Of a DNA stretch of 64,000 nt, positions 12,601 through 27,600 are shown piece after piece. Within the stretch, counting starts at the first letter, position 1. The number at the start of each line of letters is the position of its first letter. The notes beneath the pieces are model-generated. The model was not told where the DNA came from, ran no database searches, and was given only the letters and a program-made list of their open reading frames with translations. This stretch comes from Ridgeia piscesae. Its lineage: Eukaryota > Annelida > Polychaeta > Sabellida > Siboglinidae. The DNA lies in NCBI GenBank assembly GCA_025642075.2, contig JAODUO010000116.1, positions 403,501 to 467,500 of the forward strand. The letters run 5' to 3'. A program made the translations under genes and the position numbers.

Positions 12601-15600
12601 TGTCTGGCAAGGCAAGTAAATGCTCCATGTTTATTTAATTTATGTCCACTTAATGTTAAAACTGTCCAAGAATGGACAGACATGGCGAGTGTGCTTGTAT
12701 CCAAGCACACGGTGCATATTTGTGCATTACTGTGATTAGAAAAAAACGCCACTCATTAGTGAAGATACTGCAGAATCAATGAGTAGAAACTATGAGAGAT
12801 GTTATGACATGCCCTATGCCCTGCAGCTGCAATACTACATGTATATGCATCACAAGTCGCGTTTATTTTTACCATCTCAAGTAAACGTTGCAAACAAATT
12901 GTCACATGTCACAATGGCAAATTGGGTAACAATTACAACCGATTTAATTCATAAAAATAAAAGGTAAACCTGCATCAGACTGGCCTAAATTATTGATGCT
13001 GTTAAATTACACTCTTCCCTCATTATTTGTCTTTCAGCAAACGCACTTTCAGCAATTGGAATAGGTTTGTTGTCATGTTCTGTGCTTCTGAATGAGCAAT
13101 AAAAATGTCGACTGACACAATTTAGAGTGCAGTTAGGACTGCAGAGTGCATTAAGGCAATATTTTCTTAACTGTGTTTGTATGTTTCTCTTGTAGCCAAT
13201 ACAGTGTATAATGATGGCAGGAATGCTTTGTCACTTAGGAACATTTATATAATTTAGCAGTGTAAATAACTTGTAATGTAATGGAGTTTTTTTTCTCCAT
13301 AAAACGCTGTCATATAAATGTTGCGGACACAACACGTTGATTAAGACACATGTAACTGATGCTGCTTCGAACTGTTTGCACATTCAACTGGCATATTCCT
13401 GTAAGAGAACAACTGTTCTATGTGTCAGGTCAGGTCGCATGTATAAACATTATGAGCAATAAGGACCACACATAGCTCAGTAGGTGCAAAGCATCACACC
13501 AGCTCAGTTGCAAACTGGGCCTAGATGACCTTCAGCCAGGGTTTCGGAGGCAGGCGGGATGAGATCAGATGAGATGTTCACATACATGTGGTACAAGTCA
13601 GATTCAAAGTGGATACATTCTGCCGCTGTAGTGAGTGAAAGTGTGTTGTGTCTTCCACCAGTAGCTATTCCTCTAACTGTAAGGCAAGCCACCATCCCAT
13701 CCCTTCCACCTATGAAACCACCCACTAGGTGTCTAAAACCATTCCACCGTTATATGAAACCATCCATTCTGTCTATGAAACACCTTCAAGCCTTACTTAG
13801 AAACCATCCCACCCTTACATGAAACCATCCCTCCTCTCTTGATGCTATCCCCTCCTCTGTCCTGCCAAATCTCCTTCCCTCCTTCCACCCCCAGTTCCCC
13901 AAGTGTCCATCCCAATTTTCTAAGCCCCGTGGTGCCTTATCCTACCAACCTCCACTCTTAATCCAATATCCCCCCATATCATTAAATCGATCATCACAAC
14001 ACATATCTTCCCAAACCATCTGTCTACCACAACCCTTGGCCACACACCTTCCCTGTCTTCCCCCACTCTTCTCCTCAGCAAATCCCAACAATTACATGCC
14101 TCAATAACCAAGAGCATGACTCAGTGATCTTGCCTTGAGTCTGACTAATGAACAACCCAACGTCGACAACCGACTGGCCGGCCAACTGCTTATTTCAATT
14201 GACCAAAACCTCACACAAAGAAGACACACACACACACACAGTAGTTTGTAAATCAATACTTGCTTAGGCAAAGCCATGCAAAAGAGGAGTACTCATACAA
14301 AAGGAGTCTCCAAACAAAGGCGGAGTAATCATACTCGCACAAGAATACTCACACAAAGGGCTCAAACTTGGTTGCCGTCTTGCCAAGTATTTGACAGCAG
14401 AAGAGCCTAGACTGGACGGGTTGTGCCAACTGGCCTTTGGCGATTGCCATACTCATGATCTATAACAAGCCACAGAAAACACTAAACATAGGCAGATCAC
14501 ACCAAAATTAAAACTGTTAATCATCATGTCGCTACATTGAACAAAAAAACATCTGCGGTTCACCCGATCTAACAGCTAAATAAATTATCAGCATGACGCC
14601 AATCATCCAAAACGACAAGTCAAGAAATGTAATTATTTACGTCATCAAATAGGAGTACAAGAATAAGCATTTCAGTGCTTTTAATTGAAGAACTACTTTG
14701 TTCAGCCACCTCTGCATTGAAAGGAAGGTTTACTTTTCCTACTAATTATGAAAACCTCATATCCTGAAACAACTACCCAACCTCGCAACAGCTGCGTACG
14801 CCTAGGGGAGGGATAGGCTTGAAAGAAAATAACAACCTCAGAGGTGGGGGGGGGGGAATACATATATGTTGGCCAAATGGAAGACTACAATGTGTCTAGT
14901 CATTGTGAAATTTCTGCATTCCATTAATTGTATGATTTTGGCAGAAATGCACATATTTTATTATCACCTTTCAGTGTGCAGTTGGTTTTATCAATACGCA
15001 TTCCAAAACACCAGCATTTATAAAAAAAAATATATATTATTTATATTTTAATGTTCGTTTCAATTTTACCAATAAATTTTTTTAAATATACTTATGGGTC
15101 GCCTTAAAGCTCATCAGCGGAATTCAAAAAGGTATAAAAAAATCACAAGTTTATAACTTAAAACTTAATCTGCTGTAATAGGTCACATTTATAGCCAATC
15201 ATTCTGTAGAATTTTGTTTGGACAAAATAATTTATTCTCTAAAAACATTGATGACAAGTAAATCCTGGTATCAGGCCTGAAGATGGGATGGTATCTTAAA
15301 TTGGGCAAATAGCTGATGTGTTCTTGGGTATCGGTGTACTACTGCGAGAACAACATAACTTGGTAACTGAAGGATTGGATGCTTCTCAGCAGTTTCGAAA
15401 AGAGTGTCTTTGGCCCCAAAACAGTATCTTTGATTCTTTTTCTAAGTTACGAAAACGCAACTCTTCTTCCAAACACTGCTTCGCTTACGTCCTTCTTGAT
15501 GACATCCTTTGGAAGCAGTTCGATGACGTCCAGGAGGGTCTCCAGCCATGCACCGGCGACATCTACAACGTCACACCGACACGCTTGAGTATACCAACAC

Positions 15601-18600
15601 ATTAAATGGTTTCCCAAAGTATTCACACATGCAAATAAGTTGCATAAAACATCCACAGTTGATTGGCTGAACACAGAACAATCACAGAAAATAAATACAC
15701 ATCAATTTATCACCAATCCAGGTGTAACATATAACCACCTAATTTTTGTATGAACCCCCAAAACCAGTAAGAAACATTAATCAATGGTGAGATTTTAAAA
15801 TGTAATAATGTTTAGTGGTTAGAGCAGTAGGCAGTTGATTGATGATCTAAGGTTACAAATATAATTCACATAATGTGTTGTTTCCGAACTTATAAAATTT
15901 TGTTCACTCCTATTTGCCTGTGTCTTTCTGCAGAAATCATAATTAGTTACTCCCTATCTGGGGGTTTATAAAGTTTGTAAAAAAGTCAACACAATTGTTG
16001 ATATGATTAACTCCACCATTTCCTGGAAGGTTGCAACCAAAGAGCTGAACTTTATAAATGTCAGCGGCTGTAAATGTCAGGCTTCTACGGAAAGAGTAGA
16101 ACAGGTATGCTATATCACAAATTGTCATAAAATATCTAGTTTATTACCATGCATACTAAATCATATTTTGCATCGCTACCTCCATCTGACATAAGCTGAA
16201 CTGCCTACAGTGTCTACTGTTTTCTCACAGACGAAAAAAATTAATTGCAAAAAAGTACCACAGGTTTACTGAACGTAATTTGGCACGCAATATACCTTCA
16301 ACATATGTAATTTAGTATTAAGAACAACATATGAATAAATAAAAGCTAATGAATCAAGGAACCGGCACTGTACTTTTACAGATAATGGAGTGAATGTCAC
16401 AAGAGCCTTGTTTAGTGGATTTTGGCATAACATATTAAGACTAAAAGTAATTAGTTTTGTTATTGAGTGTCGGGACCTCCCACGTCTCACATCCTCCAGA
16501 TGTGGTCAACAAAGCCATGTCAGCAACCACATTGATTCTAAATATTATGTTTGTTTATGTCATGTTGACACTGCTAGGTCCAGCATCATGTGACATTGTT
16601 GACAGCTCCAAGTTCATGGGTTCTCTCCAAGAAGACTGTAACCTGTGCTGCTGGTTTCTAAACATTACAATAACTTCTTTGGTTGCTAATATCCTAGGAA
16701 TAAAATCACCAAGAAACGACAATGTTGACACAGAAGTTAAAGAAGGGTCAGTAGTTTCCACGTCTGCCGCTGTTTCGTTTGACAGGGCTAGACAAAGGTG
16801 TCAGAAGAGATACCACAAATCTAAATCATGACATGCTGGTAAACATGTTATTCACAGTGCAATTATGGACAGATTTACACTGATAATGCTCATATGTTGG
16901 CAACAATCAAGTCATATATATAAAAATAGATATTCCTATGTCATTTAAAAACGCATTGCTTTGGCCAGTAAAACCAAGATCCTTGGCATTACAGATCAAA
17001 AACAAAACACAATCACTTTGTATAGCATTACATAGAAGACACTAATGTGCCATATAAAAATGTCAGTACCATAACTACCATTTCATCCATTACAGAGATA
17101 ACCTGCAGCTTTGTGACTGCTTTCAGTCTTACCGATATATCTTTAAAACAGACGCAGTAGCATTTCCTGCTAATGCTCTTCGTTACTAAATGACATGTGG
17201 GAAAAAGATGCTCTTTTAAGGACAGAAAATCAATAGAGCCAGACAGGGGTTCTTAATCGCAGTGACAGCAACCGTACAGTCGACAACCCAGAACGCAATG
17301 AGAAGTCTCCTCTAGTCTTCACATATCACACAATCAAATACATATCTATATGCCTTCTGTCAGTCAAGATGTGCATCTTCACGGGTAACAGATAGAGTGC
17401 TTTGTATACCCCTGAGTTATAACAGTGCTCATCTAATCAGATATTTATGTGGCATCGCTGCAACAATAAAGATGTTAACAATAAATCCAGTACTGTATCC
17501 GATGCAACACAAAGCAATCTGGTTTCAGGTTAAATGCACACGACGGAGTCTGACAGTTTATTGCCATTTTAGAACATCGATATTCCAAAATCCGAGCAAT
17601 ACATCTGATATGTCCCGGGTTGTATTTTCACAGTGAATAGGATTATTTTTTGACTTGGGGGTATCATACATCTGCAAAACTATCTCATTCACAGATACCG
17701 TTGTGATATTGTAACTGCAATATTGTAAATAATTTTTTTTTTAAATATTACGTATCTTTACAAGCAGTCTGTTATGCAGGAATTAAATCACTGCTCACCT
17801 CCCAAACAGCAATCTGGAATCTGATATGGTTCTTATAAATATTGGTTGTTTTCTACCATGATTTTTTATAAACAAAAACCCACAAATGTCTGGTATTGAT
17901 GACAAGTATTATATATCACATCAACAATGATGCACCATTAAATTTAATAACCAGCTACCAAATGACACCACCTGTAGGATACATTACTACTGTAGGTTGT
18001 GATTTTGTGGCATAGATCTACGCAATCAGTTCTGTTTTTTAAATGATTTTATGAATGACATATTAAATCCATTATTCTACGAAGTTCTGGTTGATTAAAC
18101 ACAAAACTGATACTGGTGGTGTTAATCCCATGAGAAATGTCTTAATGGTCAGTTTAATTAATTCAATCAGATTATATACATGGATGGATGTATATATGAT
18201 ATTGAAACAGTAATGTCCATCCCTGGCTGTGGCACGGATAAACTTTGATAACTGACAGGCAGTAGAAAGATTCAAAGTTTTACATGCATGTGTCACAAAT
18301 AGCAATCTTTATTTAGTGCTCAAATTATGAGTCAACTACCGGGCGGGGGTAGCTATAAAGCATCATCGATAATGCACATATCACTAAAATAATAAATGCA
18401 TTGAAGAAAATTATAGTATATTCTCTTGATTTGTGTATTTACATGAACGCTATTGATAAACTGTCCAAAGGGAGGGTAGATAATATGTGAACAAATGCAA
18501 ATAATTATTTTTCATTAATACTCTGTAATCTCTTATATAGTTGCATTCTGTAACAATATTATGGTTTGGTAAAATGTTACTTTGGTTTGAAATACAACGT

Positions 18601-21600
18601 TAAGACTGGATACTGATATTCGATCACAGCCATAATAGTTGTTCACTTTAGCTACACATGAGACTATGGATCAAGCAGGTTGGCTTCCACTATCAGTTTG
18701 AGAACAATTTGGGATTTGAGTTTATTTTCCTTTATGTCCTCTGGGACACAGTGTCTTCAGAGAGATAAAATGTTTATTCCAAAATAAATAATTTTGCAAT
18801 TGATTGTAGTTTTATTATTTTGGTTAACTTATTTGCGTTATCTGTTATTGGCAAACATACATTTTACCATAAATGTGTACACACAAAATAGGTATGTTTA
18901 TATACATGTATGCATACACAGACACACGTGTACAATGTTCCATTGACGTTTTAATAGCCTCTATAGTCTGCTTTTAGACCTGCGTAGGTTCACCGGCTTC
19001 TCTGAAAGCAAGACTCAACACGCTTGACCAATCATGATAGCTAATACCATTGGTCACTTAATGAATCTGGCGAATTGCCAAAGCTTCATGAGCAATTACA
19101 GTTGTTACACCTACACACCATACTTTAATAATATCAAATTGCATCAAATTTCTTTCAATAGCCCACTGCGTCTGGAGCCATCAAATAGGCTGACAGCGTA
19201 GTTATGATTTCAACCAGAAATAACTGATGGCTGACATTTACCAGAACTGTTATAGAACATGTGTAAGTGGCAATATAACAGCCAGACAGGTAACACTGAA
19301 TGCATGAATACACTTTATTACCAATACTCATGTTATCATACTTTATATAAAACATCCGTGACTCTGACATCTCAATATTCTGAATATCTGTATGAAAAAT
19401 ATCTTGACATTTATAAACTGATGTTCCTCTTTTTAAATAAAAAATTATCATTAATATTATATATCTTTTAAATATAAAATTATTAATATCGCATCCTTTG
19501 AAGGATACAATATGCAAAATTGCATTTACATTATAATATGCCTGAAACAAAACCTTTATTCTGATCGAAAACAAAGAAGCTAAACATACCCATAGAAAAC
19601 AGTTGTTGCAGAGACAAACAGTGCAAATGGGCATGATCAGCCTGGTTTGCAAAATCAACATCTCAAACATGACAAAGTACAAATAAACCTCCTATTAATA
19701 ATTACACCTGCTTGATTAAGATAAGACTTCCAGGTAATGGAGCAGACACGACACAGCTCTTGAGTCTGGCCACAGTCTAGATATTAGGTATGTAGGATTA
19801 TAAATAATAACAAAACTCCCAGACAGCACCACATGTGCCAAAATACAACATATGGTTCCCAGTGGGTTGACTGGGACATTTAACTAGGAACTTGTTTTGG
19901 AAACAAAATTAAAACGTTGGTTTCATTTCTAAGGCATGCAGATAAAAACCTGAAAGCTGACATCCGAGATACAAACCAGCTGGGGAAAACTAGCAGGATG
20001 TGCATTTTATCTCTATCACTTATTTCTACTAGTTATCCAAACGCATAACAGACAGCTAGACACTAACTGACACATAAAGTTATCTATGTCGTTAACCTAT
20101 GAACAGTGAAAAGGCATCTTGCGATATACGGTATTATGTACAACTGCACTACTCTCATGAATTATTCATGAATCAGATTTTTCATTACTACACCTTAATC
20201 ACAGCTAGCAATTTACGAACATGCTTGTAAATCATAACTCCGCACTGGAGTCAAGCAACCATTTGTGAAATGTATTACCGTATACTGCCTAATATATGCA
20301 GAGCACATGAGCCTAGGTGCAGATTTATCTTCCTGCTTTACACAAAGGATGGAAAATTTATGCCGATTCTGCTCACTACTGGCAAATTGTCTGGAAAACA
20401 TGTCCATTTAATTACGTAGGTTAACATATGTATTATTATCATGTGATGTTGTATTATCTGGTTCTGCCAAAAATAAAAAATTACAGGAAGATTAATGTGC
20501 CTTAATTATCTGTTCTTGGTTAGAGCAGAGAAAACACACTAGCTCAGTTGAAAAGCCGGATTTTTCACGAATCTTTTTTCTATTTTTTATGATATTCTAC
20601 ACCATTATATTTGCAAGTACAACTTGTCTGCCGTGCACTTGTTAATCAACTCAGGAGTCATGATTAGACTGCTACGGGGTCAGGCCCCAGATGCAGTATA
20701 TCACAATGCAAGGTAATTTTTTGCCCTTTAAATAACACCACTGCTAATGTCTGCAATGTACTTAATGGTGCAAAAATGCATAACATATCTGGATGACATT
20801 TTAGTAAATGAGACTATTTTTAATTTGACGTAACATTAGAACAAAGGTTCTTAATTGAGCTACAGAACTGATATTAAATTATGCCTGCGTCTGCCAAGTT
20901 TGTGGATATTATGTAGCATTTTGTGCAACTATTTTTTACCAGTATAATGCCATGAATGTATGCAAGATTTTACAAACATAATATTGTGAACTATATTAAA
21001 AATAAAATGCATTTGATAAAATATAATCATACTATGGCTATGTTCACTGCAAGTGTTCAATCAAACTAAATAAAATATAAGATATTCCTATCAATCAAAA
21101 AGTCATGCTTACTTTAATTAAAATAGTTAGCGGCACTGAATTACATTAGTTATTGTTTTTGGTAATACAGTGGAACCCCTCATTTAAGACCGCCCCACAA
21201 ATCAGAGTGGGGCGGTCTTAAAAGAGGGGTGGTCTCTCGTGAGGGGTTTGCAACATTCAACACTAGGGGGCGCTTACAACGACTAACATCAACACTAGGG
21301 GGCGCTTACAACCACTAAGTAGTAAAATACACAAAATAAAGGGTAGAAAATAAAAAATGAGATAACATTTTACAACAACAAATTATTTATTCTGTTTATT
21401 TTATGTGTGACACGTTTCAGTATAAGTTTAATTTTGAATCGTTTTTTTCTAAATAATATCTGATAAAAAGTATCCTCATTTTGAATCGTTTTGTAATTAT
21501 ATCTGATAAAAAGTATTCTCATTTAATTTATTTAAAATTTGGTCTGAGGGGCTAAAAAGTGCTGCCACCTCACGGCGTCTGGGTAATCGCACCGCGGTCG

Positions 21601-24600
21601 CCATTTTGTTGTTCTTTCCAGTGCTGCAAAATGAACTTTTACTTTCTCATCTAATCATGAAAACGACCTCTTACAGCCGCGAAACTTCCTCTCTAACAAC
21701 ACATATATCATATACATACGCTAGGCCATAAAATTAAATCATTTAAATTGCTGTGAAGAATAAAATTCCCAAATCTAAATCGTGCTAAACTAAAGTCGAC
21801 ATCGCCTGCGACTGTTACGCGCAGGCCGTAGATTACCGTGGCGTTACGTCGATATTTTATCGCGGTGTCGCTAAGTCTGGATTCTGGTTTTATCCTAAAC
21901 TAACATAAAACGTTTCTAAACTTTAATCATACACAAGTTTCTAAACTTCAGTCATACACAATATGTATATTTAATCGCAGAGTTACGCGTAGCTACCGAC
22001 GGTGACCATGTCCGCCATGATGTCTTGCCGGCGAGTTCTTAATTGCGCGAGTTTATTTCGTGAATTTTAGTTGTTTCAATAATGTAAGTGATTTAATTTT
22101 ATAACATACTGTGTGTTTATAAATATATAAGATATGTGAGGAAAGTCTAGCGGCTGTTAGATGTCGTTTTCATAATTCGGTCAGAAAGTAAAAGATCGCC
22201 AAAATGAATGGTCGTCATCAGGCGATTTATTCTTTTTATGGCATTATGGTGGCCATAGGCGTTAGTCATGCTTTTAATGAGAATTCATTGGGATATTTAG
22301 GTTAACAAATGTCCTGGCCACCTATCGGATGGTCGTTCGTCAGGGGTAAAATTCAAATTGCCATGGTCGTTGGTCGCGTCTGCCGGGTGGTCGCTGGTGA
22401 GGGAACGTTTATACAGCGTAGACACCGTCAAGGTGTAAAAAGCGGGTGGTCGTAAATGAGGGTGGTCGTTCATGAGGGGTTCCACTGTACACAGTTTCGT
22501 CCCTACAATCTATTTACTGGTACATTTAATAATCACTACGAAAATGATAACTCCCAGTCCAACTATTCACTTCAAAAGTCAATAATTTTACCTGGTTGTT
22601 GTCACAGCAAAAATTAACAAGATTTTTTGCGTTGAAAACTATATATATTTTAACTGTACCTTTGATAAAACAACATCTAAATCCAGTGTGCACCTTTTTG
22701 AGTAATCCTCCCAACTTATTAGCAACAAATTTGCTATTTTGTTATTTGAAGTTTATACTCCACATGACGGATTCTATCAGGTGGTAATCCAAGATATCGT
22801 TTCACATTTTATGGTTGTGGATGTTTTAAATTATAGGAGCTACACCTTTATTTTCATCAGAAGCACACATATGTGCCAAAGCTAGAGAGACCCATGATGT
22901 CGTTTCCGATCATCGCAACATGGAAAGAAAAAAGGACAGTAACACAGGGAGGAAGAAATCTTATCTAGCGAATAAAAAAGTTATCTGCCTTTCGGCTTCA
23001 ATCCTGTAGCACAGCTATCTTACCTGGGTCTTTGCTATCGATGCCTGTGAGTATCGACTGCAGGAACGTCTGCGTGTAGTTCTGTACGGGCACGAGCTGC
23101 CGCTGAAGGATCTGTAGGAAGGCCGCACACGCAGCCAGCTGCATCTCCGCCTGGGCGACATGCAGCACCTCCTGGTGATGACAACAGAAAATAAACGCTG
23201 TCAGTCAAGTAATCCAGTATACTCAGACATACCCACTTTTGCTTTCGTCAGAATACACGAACAAGGGTATACTTTATGTATGGATTTGTTTACAACTCAC
23301 TGAATAAAATAATGACAAAATTTGACGTCTTGTTTACTCATGCATGAAAAATAGTGAAAGTTAATACAACACACTTTGTTCATTGAAGGTTGTGTTATAA
23401 CTGAATAAAACAATAACACATGGTAAAGCATCCATGACAAACAATCTCTCCATTAAATATTTACACATTCTGTGACCCAGTGAATACTGGTAGTCACAAG
23501 TGTACACATTTAAAATTTAGTAATAACGTCCTGAGTCATAATCAACAGCCTTAGTCATAATGAACATTCTGAATCATGACATCAGGTTAAATAATTGGGA
23601 AAACAAAAATAGACATTTCTACAATGGTTTGCTGACTCAGGTCCAGCTATTTTTTGCGAGAAATTTTGCGAGAAAAGCCCGCTCTTGGAATTACTACTAT
23701 TGTGATGTAGATGAGAAATGAGAGATATTTTGTCGAATCACATATGAGAGAGACGACTATAGTTGTCTAGCAACAACTCCAGTCACATTGCTCAGTGATT
23801 ACTAGATATGAACAATTATGAACGTATTATGTGTCATGGTAATAGAATGATTGGCCTAGCTCTGTATGTATATTCGGTGTCCTGTCGACCGTACAAATGT
23901 GTCCCTTCTCGGCAATAAACCTTCCCTCGTTATGGACAAATCAATAGGAGACAGCTTACTCCCAGTTCCCAAATGCTACTCTCCTAACTTCCTTCCTTCA
24001 TAGCCTATGTTTCTTCACCATCAGGCAGGCACCATCTCAACAACAGTAGGACTACTGGAGTAGTACAACTAGGATGAAGTAGTATCAAAACATTTTGATG
24101 CACTGGTTTATATTGCAACTACAAAGAACTTACATAATGTTATTATGAAGGATGGCACTGCAAAATACCACTAAGCCCATGATGCTCTCGGTGAAGTACT
24201 GCAAAGTACTGGTAAGCACTTAGCAGCTATTCCCATTGAAAACTACTATGAATCACTGTATACTGTTGTATAGTACTATTAAATATTGTTAAGTACTGTG
24301 AACTGAAGTACTATGAAGTACTATGAACATGCAACCACATCACACACAGAACAAAGCCATATAAGTATAACAACTTAGTAATAATAATAATTATTATGAT
24401 TTCAAATATGGTTACAAATATAACTTCGCTTAATTTTACAAAACTATTAAAAAAACAGTGGCAGTAAGGCAGGTTTCGTCTATGAAATGTCAACTTTAGG
24501 TATCTATTTGGAAACAGAAATGGTTATGATAAAAAGTTGTTTTATTTTGATGAAATTTAATGATAAATCTATATGGAAAACTGCAAATATCTCACTGCAG

Positions 24601-27600
24601 CCTGAACCAACAGTATCTACTGGGGAGATAATGGGTTGTAGAATAATTGCCCAGAAACGTTGATTATATTGCTGCATCAGATCTCTTCCATTGGGTCACT
24701 GGATCTGTTGGTAAAAAGGCCACCTGGTAAATAATTATTGACGCATTTGGTCAACATGGCCTTGATCTTGACCTGACCCAGAAACTACCAAAGTAAACAC
24801 ATGATTATTGCAACTCCTTCGTCACTGACTTCTGCAAGTTGGCAATACTACAACTTGCAACTGAATACTGTCATAGATATGCACAGTTTATGCAAAGTCA
24901 GATGATAGTAAACATTTTTTTTTTATATTATTCATTTGTTTAAATGGTCAAAAACTTAATATATATTTTTACCTTACCATGGCCAATTGCTGGGCCAGCG
25001 TTTGGCTTTCAGTCCACTGAATGTATCCGTGACATGTTTTGTGATGGAGCATGGAAAGCCGAGAACATCAGCACCAAATTTTTTTTCATCAATTTACGTT
25101 AACATGAGATGAGCAGAAATCGAACTGAGGAGTAACCTTTATATGTATATGACTTCTCATATATACAGGCAGTGAGTCCGCCCAGAGCACTGTTAACTTT
25201 CCCATTGACAGCCATGTTAACCTTTTGTCAGATTATAAGGAAATTGTCCATTAAACATCTGGAATTTCTACACGGCCACTGCCACCATGTTACTGATACG
25301 CTCAAATATTATACCTCCAGCTCTTTTAAAATGTAATTGTGTGGTGGCCACTAATATTTACCAAAATAGCCACGCTTTCCTATATACCTGTGTGACATGT
25401 AAAAAAACATGACAACAAATCACTACACCCACACCCACCCACCATGCACTCAACCTGCTTGTATGCCCAATTTAATGTTTTGTTCAAGTTGATAGACAAC
25501 AAATAAAAACAACATTTGGAAAAATGACATCATTGATGCCTAAAATAGTTATCCAATCATAACCAGAAAAAAACTTTGCATCCTTTCACTAGCAAATAGA
25601 TAACTGTATACAGTCACCGCTGAGACTTCATCACCAACCACCTACCCGTTCATATTCCATACTCTCATCAACTGCCACTTCCTCCAAATTCCACGGGTCC
25701 TCCATTTAGGCCAACTGAAGATGAACTTTTTTAATAATCCAGTCTGGGTAATCTGTGTGTATTCCAGTGATGTCACTACGTCCAGTAATCCACAGTTGGA
25801 CAACAACGAGTACATCCAGTGGTTTTGGTTACCTCACAAAACCATACTATAAATTGTCTCATGTACGTAGCCATGACATGTGGAACACAGTTGCATCAAC
25901 ACGACCCTATATAAGTGTGCTACACACAACACGCTACACAACTAGTCACGACTGACACCACACAACTGTTTATTCCTGTTCCGCCACCATTCGACCAACC
26001 CCCCCCTTGGTTCCCACCCAGCCTGGATGTCTGCGAGCAACTCCGTGGCACTTCGGGCCCAAGAATTCACCTGTAGCTTATATCACACAGTTCCAGCGTG
26101 TCTGCATTCCTTGCTGTACCTATGTACAATGATCTACTGGTGAAAACCACACGATGTCCGCACCACTACATGTGTTCCTGTCTCCACCAGCTGCTGTAGT
26201 CCAACTAGTAGCTAGTGCCACTATCAGCTCACCATACAACAACACAGGGTTAACCCTATGTCACCACAGGGGGGCAGTGCTTTATCAGTGCCAGTCATCT
26301 AAACATTCACCCCCAATCAAACAGCAATCAGGAAATCTTTCCCTCACTCTATAATTACCCCAAGACTCTAGCTTTGAATAGAATCAAGTGGCTTGAATGA
26401 AAAGATCGAGTGATACATTCATTGGTAAACGCCCACTGCATCTTTGCAACTGTGATAAAAAATATTCAAATAGCGGTACACAAAAATTGCCCGTAGGCAG
26501 GTTCTTTTAGTATATATGTGACAGTATTTTCTTATGATTTTTTTAGAGATAAATAAAAAAATTATGTCAAAATAAAAAAAAATTCTGACATACATTGGAT
26601 ATAACAAAGCCAACTGCTATTATCTGTAGGAGTCATCTAAACATTCACCCCAATCAAACAGAAATTACTGATCCTTTCACCTGGTACTCAGACGATAATT
26701 ACCTCAAGATGCTAGCCTTGAATGGAGTCAGGTAGTGTGAAATAGATAATCATGTGTTAAATATATGACATCTTTTATAACTGTGAGAAAATGTGTTTGA
26801 CTAGACGTAAAAAGCCCACAGGCTAGTTCTTATTTATGCATGTAGATGTACATGTTTAGTGTGAAGTAGCATATAGCAGATGCTCGTCAAATTTGCTATA
26901 ACTTATTAATATATTAATTTAGCCTGTTATACGTAAACAATTAATATAATCTATACCTGCAAATGATACATCTCAGATCGATCTGATACACCCACTAACA
27001 CTGGAAAGACGTGAAGTAAGAATTACTTTGCACAAAAGAACAAATAATACATCTCACTTCTCCTGTCTAAACAGGTTGTAAAGTATGACAATTGCACAAT
27101 TATTTACAATAAGAGCATATTTACAAATATGTCATTAAAATTAATAACTACATTTTATAATTACAACATCAAATTAAGCATTCTTGATATAATTATAATA
27201 TAATTTGAGTCATACCTGACTTTTAACAAATGCACGTAACATTAGTTTACGCTATATTGTGCAATATAATTTAGTTTTCATTTGGTAATTTGTGTAAGAT
27301 CATTAAGACAACACAGTATACTTATATAACCATTCTGTCTAAAGCTCTCACCACACTTCTGTAGCAGGCCTGTTAGATCTATATTAACCTGTATTCATGT
27401 CAACCTATGTGCACCTAATGCAATGATGTGTTTCATTCACTGCTGCCTGCCTGCTGAACAAACTGAAGCAAATTAACAAGCACAGGCAAAGAAACATCAC
27501 ACAGTAATATCTACATTTTACGTCTACCGAAATGATCTGATATTACATGGAATGGCGCCAATGAGGTAATAATTGCATTGTTAACAAAATACATATTGAT

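Larger units (their letters stand above)
15563..23023 (-). other. PPP4R4: PPP4R4 intron 4
   Basis: This 7.5-kb intron hosts the 1.32-kb DNA transposon at 21168-22487. A faint tRNA-like patch (TAGTGGTTAGAGCAG near 15823) is seen. No exon is supported elsewhere. Confidence 0.5.

Noticed and set aside
13441..13560. Possible tRNA gene or SINE with TAGCTCAGTAGG A box
   Set aside because: No convincing B box or tRNA fold follows; too weak to call.
19155..19682. 175-codon minus-strand frame in intron 4
   Set aside because: AT-rich codons, hydrophobic random-looking peptide, no splice or domain signal.
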